Positions 10,915-22,899 of a DNA stretch of 64,000 bases are shown one piece after another (position 1 is the stretch's first letter; each line of letters opens with the position of its first letter). The position numbers were made by a program, and so were the translations under genes. A model generated the notes under the pieces. It ran no database searches and had not been told where the DNA came from. It was given only the letters and a program-made list of their open reading frames with translations. Origin of the DNA: Siphonodentalium dalli (Eukaryota; Mollusca; Scaphopoda; Gadilida; Siphonodentaliidae); the NCBI GenBank assembly GCA_032622095.1, contig CP136064.1:37252426-37316425 (forward strand), read 5' to 3'.

Positions 10915-12960
10915 TAAGATAAGATAAGATAAGATTTATTGCATAAAACACCACATATTAAATCACATTTCGGTCCAACAGTAGGTTATATATATAGATA
11001 CACAGAACAACATATCATACAACAAGTGAATGGATACCCCGTTGATTTAGGTCCATGTGCTATGAAGATGAAATTATTTGAAATTTATCGTATATACATG
11101 TAAATTATTTAACAGTCTTGCGCTGCAAATATTTCGCCAATAGCTTTGCCTATTATTCTACATGCATCAACATCGTCATTGCACATAATATGGTGGAATT
11201 GTTCGTCTCCTTTCCATTCGCTGACATTTGGGAAATAGGAATTCAATTTTTGGAATAATATTTTTCTCAGGTTGGAGTATTTATTGCACTCCATTAAAAA
11301 ATGGCGTTCGTCTTCTAATATGTTTCCAGAACACTGCTTGCATGTGCGCTCGTTGAGAGGCGTTGACGGTTGAGAATGCCTGCCCTTTTCTATATGTAGG
11401 TTGTGTGAACTTATTCTCAGTCGACAAAAGTTCTCTGTGTTTTGAACATTTCATATGGACTAGAGATGTTTCCATGCGGAAAACATCTTTGTACAGTTTA
11501 TAGGTTCGGAGTTTACTATTCGGTTCATTTACACTTTCGACATATTTATTAATATAGTCATTTTCAGTCCCTCTATGATTAGTTTGATATTAGCATCATT
11601 CAGACAAGATTCTGATGTATGCATTCGTGTTCCTATTGAATCCAAAAGTCTGTTCCCCGTGTTAGGTAGGGAGTTTCGAGTAAAGTTGTTTATTGATGAT
11701 GTGTATGCTTCGTTGACAAGATAATTACGATGTCCATGTTGTAATTTATTGAGGAATTTTAGAGATTGTGCAATTGCATCAATATAAATTGGATATTCCC
11801 CCAATTCTAGCCGTACAGCGTGGTTTACTGCTTTGGAACCTACCAAAAGTGCCATTTTACAGAATGAGAGGTGTGCCTTTTCACAAGGTGCTGTGTCGTT
11901 GAACGTTACACCCGGCCCCCATATCTCACTTCCATACAAGAGAATTGGTTATACTAGTACGTGAAATAGTTTGAGAAGGAGTGTAACTGGTAGGTCATTC
12001 TGTTGAAATTCATGCTTGATTTGATATATTACTTTTTGTGCTTTGAGTGCTAGTTTCTCTTGTGCTGATTTGAAATTTCCATCACTATTAAAAGTTAGCC
12101 CCAGATAAGAAAACTTTTCGCATTGTTTAAGTTCTATATTGTCAAGAGAGAAGCGACTTATTTGGTCACCTGTTTGTCTACCCGCTACCATTACTTCCGT
12201 TTTCTGTATGTTAATGGGTAGTATGTTATTTTCGAAATAAAATGATACACGATCCAGGCAATTGTGAAGACGACTTGCCGTTTCGGATATGAGCAGGAGA
12301 TCGTCCGCAAACATAATATGATTAAGGTCGATCTGTCCGATTTGACACGGGTCGCAAGATCTGTCGAGGCAATCTTGTATATCGTCGATAAATATTTTAA
12401 ATAGGGTAGGAGCAAATGTATACCCCTGTCTTACTCATTTGATGAGAGAAATGGTGATGAGAGTCCGTCTGACTATGTAATTACTAGATGCGTAAATGGA
12501 TTTCAGGATCGTCAGGATTTCGCCATTTATTTGTTTAACATCCATCTTTTTGAATAAAAGCGTTCTATGGACAGAGTCAAACGCTTTCTTAAAGTCGACA
12601 AATGCTAAGTATAGTGGTTTACATCCTTTGCGATACATGTCCACACCTGATTTTAGAACATACATACAATCTTGCGTACCATGGTGTTTCCTGAATCAAA
12701 ATTGGTTATCGCTTATAATATGGTTGTCTTCAAGATGGTATTTATCCTGTTGTCGATTATTTTATTAAATAGCTTCCCAAGTGTATTACTTACTGCTATT
12801 GCTCGGTAGTTATTAGGATCCTTCTTGTCCAAATTGGTTATCGCTTATAATATGGTTGTCTTCAATGTAAGTATTTATCCTGTTGTCGATTATTTTATTA
12901 AATAGCTTCCCAAGTGTATTACTTACTGCAATTGCTCGGTAGTTATTAGGATCTGTACCA
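10915..12960 (-). mobile_element. 5'-truncated non-LTR retrotransposon (LINE)
   Basis: Read on the minus strand, the order is an RT start near 12960 (NNYRAIAVSN-like), FVDFKKAFD (about 12590-12615), VRQG with an in-frame stop, the catalytic FADD (12303-12314), FSYLGLTF, the post-RT YGSEIWG (about 11920-11939), and a terminal knuckle of the C..C....H..C type (about 11280-11350, ERTCKQC). The last codon is near 11109. The 3' end is marked by a five-base tail repeat at 10915-10937 (read as ATCTT on the minus strand) next to AATAAA. There are several frame changes and a 132-bp internal tandem duplication, so it is dead. It starts only 60 bp after the DUF229 stop codon, so it may have landed in that gene's 3' UTR. 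Confidence 0.85.
12699..12953. repeat. 132-bp tandem duplication inside the LINE
   Basis: About 122 bp starting at 12699 recurs 132 bp later with very few changes (AAGATGG against AATGTAAG, CTATT against CAATT). It duplicates RT-coding sequence and happened after insertion or during reverse transcription. Confidence 0.9.
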
Positions 12961-14477
12961 CTCTCTCGGGCTACTGGTCCCACAGGTTCTAACCATTAAG
13001 TTGGAATTCTTAGAAACACGCTGATGAAATGTATTATACAACTATATACAAGTTCACACAATCAGATGGCCACAGAGAAAAATATAATAACATAACTGCT
13101 CCCTAACTCGTTCAAATCAAGAGGGTCAAGTCAAGTCCCAATCCCCGGCTGAAACTAGTATATATGATAATCTGGAAGCCACACCCAACACGTGTAACAA
13201 TCGTATTCGTACACGTACTGACCTGTCCAACAGGTTAAGATATAATCTATCTTCATAGGACCACTGACTCGAAACGGAATATCTCAGGCTATTCAATTTC
13301 AAGTCAGTTTCCCAGACACCTGGCCAGGTATTGACTTCCAAATTAACCTTACATATCCGCCGTGTAGCATACACAAGAGTGTTACATAACTCTCATCACC
13401 TTTTTCAAGATTTTTGTCCTAAGACAAGATAATTCCGTGATAGAGATCCCAAACCATCCCAGTTGGAATATACATGTAACACAATAAAACATAAGTTTTT
13501 AACACAGGAATGTCATACTCCTAATCGTCAATAACAGGAATTGTTCCGAACAGAGGAATGTCATAATCCTGGAATATTAGCTTCTGATTCCGTGTTGGGA
13601 GTTAATAGTGGCCTCCTTATTAACTCCGTTCGTCCTGGCTCCATTCCGAATACTAAGTGGATCCAGATCCAGCGATGGAGGACGTCGATCCCATCGTCAT
13701 AGCTATGTTCAAATAATCGCCTTGTGTCGGTACGAAAATTGGAATGAATTTCAATTTGACCTTGAATTCGGGCGACATTTGACAAAGGATCAATATGGTT
13801 TAATATCCAGAATTTGACTACCTGTGGAGGGTTATATTTGCCTTGTTTCGATACGAAAGTTGAATAAAGTTCAACTCGATCTTGAATTTGGGCATAAATA
13901 AGGGATCAACATAGTACTGTCTAGTGTAAAGGACTTCATATACGTTGCATAAGAACTGAAATGAATTATCTGGGTAATGTCATTAGTGCGTTACATCACG
14001 CTTATACGTGTAGAACACGATTTCAACCTTGAAAATGACCATGTAACCGATTATCATTGTAATTGGGGCATAAAAGCCCTACCTATACCAGCATGTACAA
14101 TTACTCTTGTACAAATGCTCTATAACATTAAATTTCCCAATTTGTTGGCATTGGCATGTGGAATCACGCACTTCGTGTAAAAATCTCTATTTCATTGCCG
14201 CGAAAATGCCGATACGTGTAATTCCACGTGTTTAACGAAATGCCCTTTTGAGCTGACTAAACACCTTAGTTGAGCTTAAAGGCTGTATACGAGCATATAC
14301 GAATGCTCTATAGCATAAAATGTTCCCAATTTGTTGGCATTGGCGTGTGGAATCACGCACTTCGTGTCAAAATCTCTATTTCATTGCCGTGAAAATGCCG
14401 ATAGAAGATAACCTAACAATTATCATGTAACATAAACAACTCCCACACCAAAAGACATTTCATATAAATGCCATAGA
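12961..14477. repeat. Non-coding spacer with two diverged direct-repeat pairs
   Basis: No gene recognised. One pair, 13716-13800 and 13836-13915, shares CGCCTTGT(G/T)TCG(G/A)TACGAAA, TTCAA(T/C)T...A(C/T)CTTGAAT and GGATCAA. A closer pair, 14112-14212 and 14296-14404, shares a block from CAAATTTGTTGG-like sequence through GGAATCACGCACTTCGTGT to GAAAATGCCGATA. GGAATCACGCACTTCGTG is intact in both. These look like short tandem amplifications next to the transposon edge. Confidence 0.6.
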
Positions 14478-14493
14478 TTATATATATATATAT

Positions 14494-14524
14494 CGATGGC
14501 TTAGAGACACAACCCCGTAACTAG
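14494..14524. repeat. Left terminal inverted repeat
   Basis: Begins CGATGGCTTAGAGACACAA and pairs with 19663-19693. It sits directly after a TA microsatellite. Confidence 0.75.
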
Positions 14525-15302
14525 ATTGTAGCATATTTTCGAGTACATCAATTTTAAAGTTTGTATAAGTATTAAAGCAGCTTCAAGGACTTTCACCTGT
14601 ATGCAAGTTATGCCTATGGAATTATAGAACAAGGCCAACAATTGTGTTCAATTGTTGATTTGAAACAATGCTCCCGCTCTGTCCTAATGAGCAGGCAATT
14701 AGTGGTGTGTCAGATGTTTGGTTCTGCCGCAGAATGATAACACTGTGTGACTATAAATTCATAGAGCCAGAACCAATTAAAGACAAGCGTTGGATTATGT
14801 CTTTCTAACACGTGTCAAATTTAGAGCACTGCCTTGCAGTAAGAATCCCACAGCTGACAGTTATCATGGGTTTATGTTCTCAACATGTGGCTATCATTTC
14901 TGTTAAAACCAATTATCTCGTATATATTTATGTTAAATTTCACTGGCATGCATAGGAAATTAGATATATAGCTATTAGTTTGATAAAAGTAAACTACAGG
15001 TATAATGTTCCGGAAGGATTTGTGATTGCGATGCGTGTCGTGCAAGCTTAAAAAGAAATGACAATATAAATACTGGGTGCTAATCTAAATTATTATGTTG
15101 TATCGGTACTCACATATCCAGAAAGGCGCGACCATCTCAGGAATCCTGAATTATCATAGAATATAACAATAACAAGTTTGTATGCATTTTGTAGTCAGTT
15201 TCTGTGCCACACAAGTATTTTTACAAATTCCATAAGTAAGAACATAACAACTACTAATTTTGAAAGTTGTCTTATTTTTGTACATTTTTTCCTTCCATAA
15301 AA

Positions 15303-18300
15303 TCATTCATCATCTGTATCAACATTATCCTCGTCATAATCAGGTTCTGGTATGGTATCACGAATGGTGTCTGTAGAGTTTATTTTCATATAGAAAGGGT
15401 GGTACTCTTCTGGGATCACTCCTATTTTGCACAAGTCCATAAGATCTTTCTTTTTGGCATGAGGAATCGCAAGCGGGTTCCTGTAGCACATAAGTAACCC
15501 CAATAGCGGAGTTTGGCCTCGACGTGGCTTCCCAACACACTTAAGTTGCTTGAAAGACTCGTCTGCAAAATTCTGCTTGATGAATATTGAATCTGGAGAT
15601 GATCTTCTAAACTGCAGCCATTTCACTTACATCCAGTTGATCTTTGTTCCATCAACAGCGGATTTTGAATTCCTCATTAACTGTCGTGAAATCTTTTTGA
15701 AATGCACGAAATCTCCATACTTCATAGGTATGACTTGGTAAGGGTTCTTCGTGCCATTCGGATGATTGTGTCTCATTGGTTAGGTACGAAAATAGATGTC
15801 TTCTTTTTTGCAAATTCGATGGCAGCATGCATCGAATCACACTCCATCTGTGTGTGCCCAGTCTCAAGAAATTTGTGGTCTATCGTCTCTACGTTTGTGT
15901 TATTCCTGACAAACTGGAGAAGAGCTGTTGCAACAAACTTATTACGGTTCTGGTCCGTGCAACTATCAGAATATAGAATGGCGTGCTGCACATGTACTGG
16001 CATAGATGACAGATAAAGATAGATACATCACGCAATCTCGCACGAACCGCGCTTCCCTTCAGTTTGGTTCCAAATATAGTTGTGACCGTGTTGATCGCCA
16101 AGGGAATATACAGATAAATTATAACAGCTTAATTTCCGTTTATAATATAGCTGACTAACCAACCCACATGGTGCAGACAGGACAGCTTCAAGATCAAAAG
16201 TCATTGTTTTGACGCTCTTGTCGGAAATTGCTCCTGCTTGTCCTTGGCTTTCTCTTCCCGTGCACGGACTTTTCGTTCCTGGTGGGAAATAAATTCCTTT
16301 CGACGCTTTTTCTTGGTGGTACTTTGTGCCGAGAAGGCATTGGTCTTTCTTTGGTTTATGGAAGGAAATATTGAAGTTCTCGTTGAAATATTCCCTGTAC
16401 ACACCTTTCGACACGGGCGTCAGTTCTTTTGTTTTACAGTCTTCTGTATATAAGTCGTATAATTTACTTATGTTGAGACATGTGTCAAGGTATTTTCGCT
16501 TGGCTGATGATCGAGTGTAGTGGCTATCGACAGCAGGAAATTACTCAATGTGTTTGTGAACGTGATCCAGTTGAGACTGACATTTTTTGTTTCCAGGATT
16601 GTGTCTCCCTCTCATTTCATTTCCAGTGAAAATTCCATGAGAATTTCCGGATAGAGCGTGGTCGATGTAAGCTTCCCCTATTGCTAGTGTCCTCATAAAA
16701 TAAGATTTGCAGACAGTCAGTCTCTTTCCCATGGACACAAGTGAGTATTTCCTGGCAACTTTCCTCTTTTTGGGCACAGGCCTCATACCAGAATCCACAT
16801 ATGTCCGGGTATTCTGTTCTGTGACTGAGGCACAGAAAAACGACTTCTGTTTATCGTAACTTTCCAGCATGTAGAATTCATTGAATATTTGCTCTCTTTC
16901 CTCATTTTTTAATTTATCCATGCACTTGTATTTGCATTTACTACAATCAACATCTTTCATTGATTTTCCTGGCACGGCTTTTCCCTGTGAATTGATGTAT
17001 GACTTTCCACCTAATTTCATTTTTTCCGAATGTTGCACTTCCAGTTTTCAGGGGTTGCATGCATTTTGCGGAATCTTACTACTTTTTGAGGAGTATTGAA
17101 CACTGCTTTTTTACGAGAGCCTGGGGAAGCTATTTTTCTTGCCAGTAAACGTGGCTTTGTTGGTGTTTTGCTGTGGTCACTCATCCCGGCATCTGTCACA
17201 TTTTTACCACAGTTACTTGGTTTATCTGAATGTAGAGAAGAATCAGCAGCTGTTTCTGACGCCTGACGCGTGTTATCAGTTTCCGTTCGTGTTTCCCTAA
17301 TTGCTCTGAAACATGCATTACAATGAGACTGTCCCTTGATATGACACAACATGATAGGCTGAGATTCCGAACTCCGAATGTCTGGATCGAAGCTGATAAC
17401 TGGTCTTGAAGCATCATCTGTGTATATAACAACAGGTCTTGCGATTGCCTGTGCTAAGGCCAGTGGCATAATTTTGTCGAGTTCCGTGCACCATGTCCCA
17501 GGAATTTTCCATTTACATAAACTGTCCATAAAGTTAAGATATAAATCATTTTGGTCATCGTTGGGGTCAGACATCAAACTGATATAGCGACCGATGTTGT
17601 TGTTCAATTCTCTACATACTAGGTCTCGAACATTCAACCCACCGGGTGTATCGAATTGCAATTTCACTGCCCCAAAGAAGCTATCCTCACTATAGTCCAC
17701 ACACGTCTGTGTCAAGTCATTTGCGATCAATAGGTTTTTCAGTCGGTTATCATCTCCATTGAATTGACGTTCCTTCATAGTCTCTTGGCGATTAAAAGTG
17801 GCACTCTTTATTTCAGAGCGTTTACTGTTTTTTAATTTTAAAAAATCCTCTAATAACTCATCAGAACTTTCACAGTCATCTGAGTCAGTATAATTGTGTT
17901 CGTCTTTCCCCGGATCATACTCGGGGTCACACACAGAATCGTCACTTGGGTAGTCTTTTCGTACCCGTTTCAACTTAATCAAGGGTTCGTCGCCAGATGA
18001 TAGTGAAATGCTTCGACCCCTTTTCCTGAGTAGTGCAAGCGGCTTATCGTCATCGTCTGAGCTACAGTAGTTATCTTCCTTGTACATGCTATCAACGTCA
18101 TTCAGACTTTTGTGTCATCGTAACCCACAGCTGGAACATTTTCACCATTAACACTCTTGTTTGCCATACTGCCCTGGGATAGCATATCATCGAGTACCGG
18201 TATGTCCTTCATAATGCTCTCATTGTTACTCACATCTGGAAAATTTACATGTGTCATATTCTTCCAACCATTTTGACCACATGTGATAGCATATCATCAA

Positions 18301-18619
18301 GTATGTCCTTCATAACTATGTCATTGTTTCTCACATCTGGAATACTCTTCCCAACCATTTTGACCACCTGGGATAGCATATCATCAAGTATGTCCTTCAG
18401 AATTATGTCATCGTTTCTCACATCGGGAACATTTTCACCTGGAATACTCTTCCCAACAATTTCTACCACCTGGGATAGCATAACATCAAGTATGTCCTTC
18501 AGAATTATATCATCATTTCTCACAGGTGCAAACTCTTGATCAGCACATGTAACACTCTTTTCGATTTCGGCAACAGCAGCGAGAAGCTCTGAATCATCTA
18601 GATCTTGCATTTCCATCAT
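15303..18619 (-). pseudogene. Transposase-like gene: repeat region, OTU-like domain, DDE-like domain
   Basis: I chose the start at 18619 (MMEMQDLDD...) because an acceptor-like ATTATCATTCCAG precedes it on the minus strand. The parts in order are: imperfect repeats of about 29-35 residues (18540-18130); an acidic region with basic patches (18087-17750); an OTU-like domain (about 17720-17300) with SEDSFFGAV where OTU proteases have DG.C.F.AV, and SHCNACF at the histidine motif; an NWKCNIRKK/C..C.C block (about 17045-16900); a KPKKDQC block (about 16350); and a DDE-like core with FDLEAVLSAP (about 16190-16160), YSDSC.DQNRN (about 15960-15935) and GHTQMECDSMH (about 15860-15825). A VKWLQF block follows and the gene ends in DTDDE. 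The candidate catalytic acids are those three motifs. Lesions include frame changes near 18262, 18112, 17020, 16330, 16230 and 15730, and stops near 16541, 16026, 15771 and 15628. Intact length would be about 1,050 residues. Confidence 0.75.
18130..18540 (-). repeat. Tandem coding repeats of about 29-35 residues
   Basis: Four imperfect units carry the pattern DVRNDDIILKDILDDMLSQ followed by VVKMVGKSIP. DNA units are roughly 87-105 bp and keep frame apart from one later lesion near 18262. The units look amphipathic and may self-associate (inference). Confidence 0.85.
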
Positions 18620-19662
18620 CTGGAATGATAATATGGGATGCATTAATGTATATGGCACTATATAGTAAACTGATGTCAATTAAGAACATGTAAACTAAAT
18701 GTAAAATTAATTCAATTGATGACACACTAAATTGATCTTGGTTGATACATCATTAAATTTATTCAGTGCTACTCTGCAATTGAGATCACAAATTCTATAT
18801 CCTGTCAGGTGGAATGGACGGTTATGATTATTTCAACACAACACTAGGAAAATGTACCACAAATTTGAAACACAATTTATATAACAAATTTCAGTTTGGA
18901 CGTACCAAAATTGTGAATTGAATTACATTATCCATACAAAATTGTTGTACTCACCTATATTGTTAATATAACTCTGTTCCTTTCCTCATGTCTTGGCATT
19001 GTATGTTCGATGGGCATAAGCAGAAAAGATTGAAATAATATGAATACTAGAATAATCTTCACATGTTGCCCCTGTGTGGTTTGAGAAACATAAGGTGTAA
19101 TACACCACATTTAAATTATCAGGGAGCAATGACACACTGTGAGATAATTGAATTTAATGGCTACACTGAAGAACTCTTTGCGGGAACAGGAACTACCTAT
19201 CGGACACTAATGGGACTTAGCTGGTAAATATCACATTAAAATGTATTTCATTGCTTCTGAAAGATGGACTTATCTACAGAAACGTTGGTTTGCCGTAATA
19301 AAATCTAACTTGAGGAGAGAATAGCATCTGTGGTAGATTATCGTATCTCAGGAAACTGTGTTCTGCTATGATTTCTTTTAATTGATAGTGTCATTCTGGG
19401 ATTGGCAAACCATGGCATTCACAGATAATTGGTTTTACTCTAAATAACATCTGGGTGTGGGAGATCATTGCAGTTATGACAGAACCCAGTAAATGGAAAT
19501 GTGATGTTTTGGCCTGTGACTATAGTGGTGATACAGAGATAATGGGTTAAATTTCTGATCATATCTAGGTGATAACACGAGACATTCCCATGCTAATTAC
19601 ACCATCAGAAAGAGCTCGCGACTGCATACACTGCTTAAAAACACCAAAATTTACCAAATTCC

Positions 19663-19693
19663 CCAGATACAGGGTTCTGCCTCTAAGCCATCG
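19663..19693. repeat. Right terminal inverted repeat
   Basis: Its reverse complement begins CGATGGCTTAGAGGCAGAA and matches the left TIR. It is followed by (TA)n at 19694-19713. Confidence 0.75.
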
Positions 19694-19714
19694 ATATATA
19701 TATATATATATATA

Positions 19715-22700
19715 ATTATTTCTTGTGAAACAACTGAGTAAAATGTAAAACCCATGAGACAATTTTCTTGGCTTATTGGTTCACATACTAATAACTATTT
19801 GTCCCTATATATATAGGAATAACATACCATTCCCATTTATACTAAAATCCTCATATGTCCTTTGAATAAACAAAATTTCATGCAACACTGCAACGTGCAT
19901 GGTTAAAAGACACACGAGCCGAACACATACCATCAAACTAAGTGAACATTTGAACTGTAAACAACATAAAAACCTTGAACAAAACTATCTTATATATTTG
20001 TTTAGACGAGTCCAGATTTTATTCAAAACTCCCGATGCATACTATACGTACAATACATTAAAAACCGACATTTCGACAGCCATCGACGAGGTTCCCTTTA
20101 AACTTAAAATCTTCAGACTAACTTATTTTTATATGACCTCAGACAACTCCCAAACGAAAATGTGTAAGTTAGCTTCCAATTCATATCTCCCTTTACTAAA
20201 ATCAATAGATAGGTCACCATACAAATTATATTTCGCTAACCTCAGACAACTGTTAAATGAAATGTGTATGTTAATTCACCTGGAGTGAACCGTGTTTGTA
20301 TAATGCTCGACCGAGGTGACACCGAACTTGATGAAGTAACATTGTTAAAACAGGCATACAAGTCCATCTTAATACAGACTTCACACACACCAAATTGGTC
20401 ACTTGTGGCCATCGACGGCGACTTAATTAATTTAGCATGCATGAATAACCTTCAAAAGTCAACTCTATAGGTGTCTCGGCCCTTCTTGTGCAATAGCTAT
20501 GTATTGTCCCTTTTTGGAGAGATTTGGCCAGGCTCAACAATTGATGCCCTAAGGCAAGATTTGACTCTAGTGTTATTCATGCATGTGTGGTATATTTTTG
20601 TGGCTTCGTATTGAATTGATCAGGTTTATTGCCCTGTGTATACATAGTGGGACCGGTCTGTCGTTTAAATTGACCACATCAATTTGTATGTATCTTCACC
20701 AATGGTGTAAATTTCTTTCATTGACAACAGAGGGCTTTAGGTTTCTATCTCGACCCAAGTTTTCTTGTAATTGAAGTCCTGCTGCCCGGACGTATATATT
20801 CTCAATGACAATGTTGAATCACTGGTTGTTATCATGCTTATGTTCTGGAGGATTACATTGTCGTGGCTTATTATTGTTCCAATTGTGTCTTAAATCCGTA
20901 TAGTTTTTTATGGAATTAATAGGATTATTTGGATAAAATTCCTGTTCTTTTCTGCGATAAATCCTTAAAGGTAAGATTTTATTTTCTATTTTTGTTCCGG
21001 GAATTTTTGTGCCCGCCAACAAACATTTTAGACATATCGGTGGTTCGTCCGTTTGGTTGTGACTCAAAGACACTCAAAGAATTCCCGAACACATTTAATT
21101 ATGGGCCCAACAGTTTTCTATGCATTCTTTCTTTTTTTGGTTGCATATACCTTGATATATATATATACATATATTTTTTCAACATTTCAACCGAATCCAG
21201 GCGTGTCGTAACACAAAATGCCACTGACCATCCATGTAGATGTTTTTTTCTTCTCAAAACATTGGAACCATTTGGCTAAATGGAACATTCCCAAACCACA
21301 CTTCAAACATCAAGTGACTATAATGCCTTTAATTTTAAATTTTTCGAAATACTTCAACTAATTTCTTTTATTTAAAGATATATCTCGCTGGACGCAACCA
21401 GTTTCTTGACAAACTGTCAAAAATAACTAATGTTTTCAAATAAAATCATCCGAGACACAATAAAACTATATTATACGCGTAAATTCAACAAAATTTAACC
21501 CACAATTCGTTCAAAACCAGAACTCACTAAAATCAAACTGATTAACTTGAAAACATCCTAAAATCCTCAGTAAATTTAAAACCTATATAACCTGCATAAG
21601 GTGTAATAATGTAGCACTTGTATAACCTGAATTTCCCAGAACATTTTTGTTCCGTGACTTTTATTATTCATACATAATTTATATAAACTTCAACAAATTT
21701 TCTAAAAGTGCGCTATTAATATGTGCAACGCCTCAACTTGTTCAGAACAACTACAAGGGCAACGAAATATCTATTCTGGAACCAAAATTCATGTCAAACC
21801 AGACTTTTCTTCTTTGACAACTCCTACTGTATATATATCATAATAGGCTTCAATAAGGACTTTTTAAAATTACCTAACCATAACTTTTGCCAAATATCTT
21901 TATCTGGAAATTTCCAACAACTACAACTTGGTTGAAAACAAGCAGACATACCACTACGGTGTATTCACTACCTCTGTATATATAATAAATTAGGCATCAT
22001 TGAATAATTCACTGGAATGTTCTCACGTGTAGATTGTAAAATCAATCTTACCAATAGGATACCATATAGCGAATGGACACAACTTTATTCCAGTAATTAT
22101 TTCTTATAGCTGATAACATTTTACAAATTTATCAATTACGGCCAATTTGCACAAAAATTTAGACCATCGTCCATGTAACTAATGATACCTCGAAACCCAA
22201 ACACTCTTTATTTAAAATCGACACAACGATTTAAAGTATAACTGTGTATTCTCTGAACAACTTTTTTGCTTTACTCATATATTGTTTAATTAGACTATTC
22301 ACACTGAGCGTACATGTCACAATAATACCTCGAAAAAAACAAGATCTATATTTCAATTTCCATTGATAACTCATATTTTGACAATCTGTTTTAACTTTCT
22401 TTTCAACGGGAATAACTAGAACTTATTTATAATTGGATCGCTTCCTTTAAGTCTACAGATTACTTCAAAGCTAAGCAATTTCCACAGAACAAGCGACAGG
22501 GTTTCCCGGAAACATAACAATGGTCAATTTACACACAAATTTAGACCAGCTATCATTTAGTTAAATGTGACACAACAATTTTTAAACCATGAAACTCGAC
22601 TCATGAAGAGTTTAGCCAATTAACACAAAATTAAGACCAGATCTCATATATTTCAAATCGACGCAACGATTAATGAAACAACAACAACTCGAAATAAACA

Positions 22701-22899
22701 AACTTGTGCCAACAGTAGTTTCTAAGTTTTACTTATATGGAAAAATTGATGGAACCATTTTAAACTATAGTTAAATCTACCTATAAAGAGTTGTGAACCA
22801 AGCCAAATAATTGCAAAATGAGTTAATTGTGCCTTTTTAATTTTTTAATTGAATTTTTTGTTTTTAAATTATAAATTATTTTTAAATTTTTTTAATTTT
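19715..22899. other. AT-rich non-coding stretch with diverged internal repeats
   Basis: A 129-codon open frame at 19899-20288 has no recognised domain. Within it a block of about 33 bp starting CTCAGACAACT is repeated 102 bp later (20139 and 20241). Between 22130 and 22640 a block of the form GCCAATTNNCACAAAAATTTAGACCA followed by CGACRCAACGATT recurs three times in degenerate form (22139, 22514, 22613). No host gene could be supported in this 3.2 kb. Confidence 0.5.

Larger units (their letters stand above)
14494..19693. mobile_element. Decayed TIR DNA transposon, 5.2 kb, with OTU-like plus DDE-like gene
   Basis: Terminal inverted repeats at 14494-14524 and 19663-19693 agree at 26 of 31 positions and begin CGATGGCTTAGAG. 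On both sides the TIR abuts a (TA)n run (14478-14493 and 19694-19713), so the target duplication cannot be read beyond TA/AT. The interior holds one minus-strand gene (15303-18619) with many lesions, about 1 kb of 5' non-coding DNA (18620-19662) and 0.8 kb of 3' non-coding DNA (14525-15302). I could not name the superfamily. Sola-type and other DDE families were considered from memory without proof. Confidence 0.7.

Noticed and set aside
13126-13374. 82-codon minus-strand open frame
   Set aside because: No recognisable domain; likely chance.
19899-20288. 129-codon open frame
   Set aside because: No domain, AT-rich composition, and an internal duplication shared with non-coding repeats nearby.
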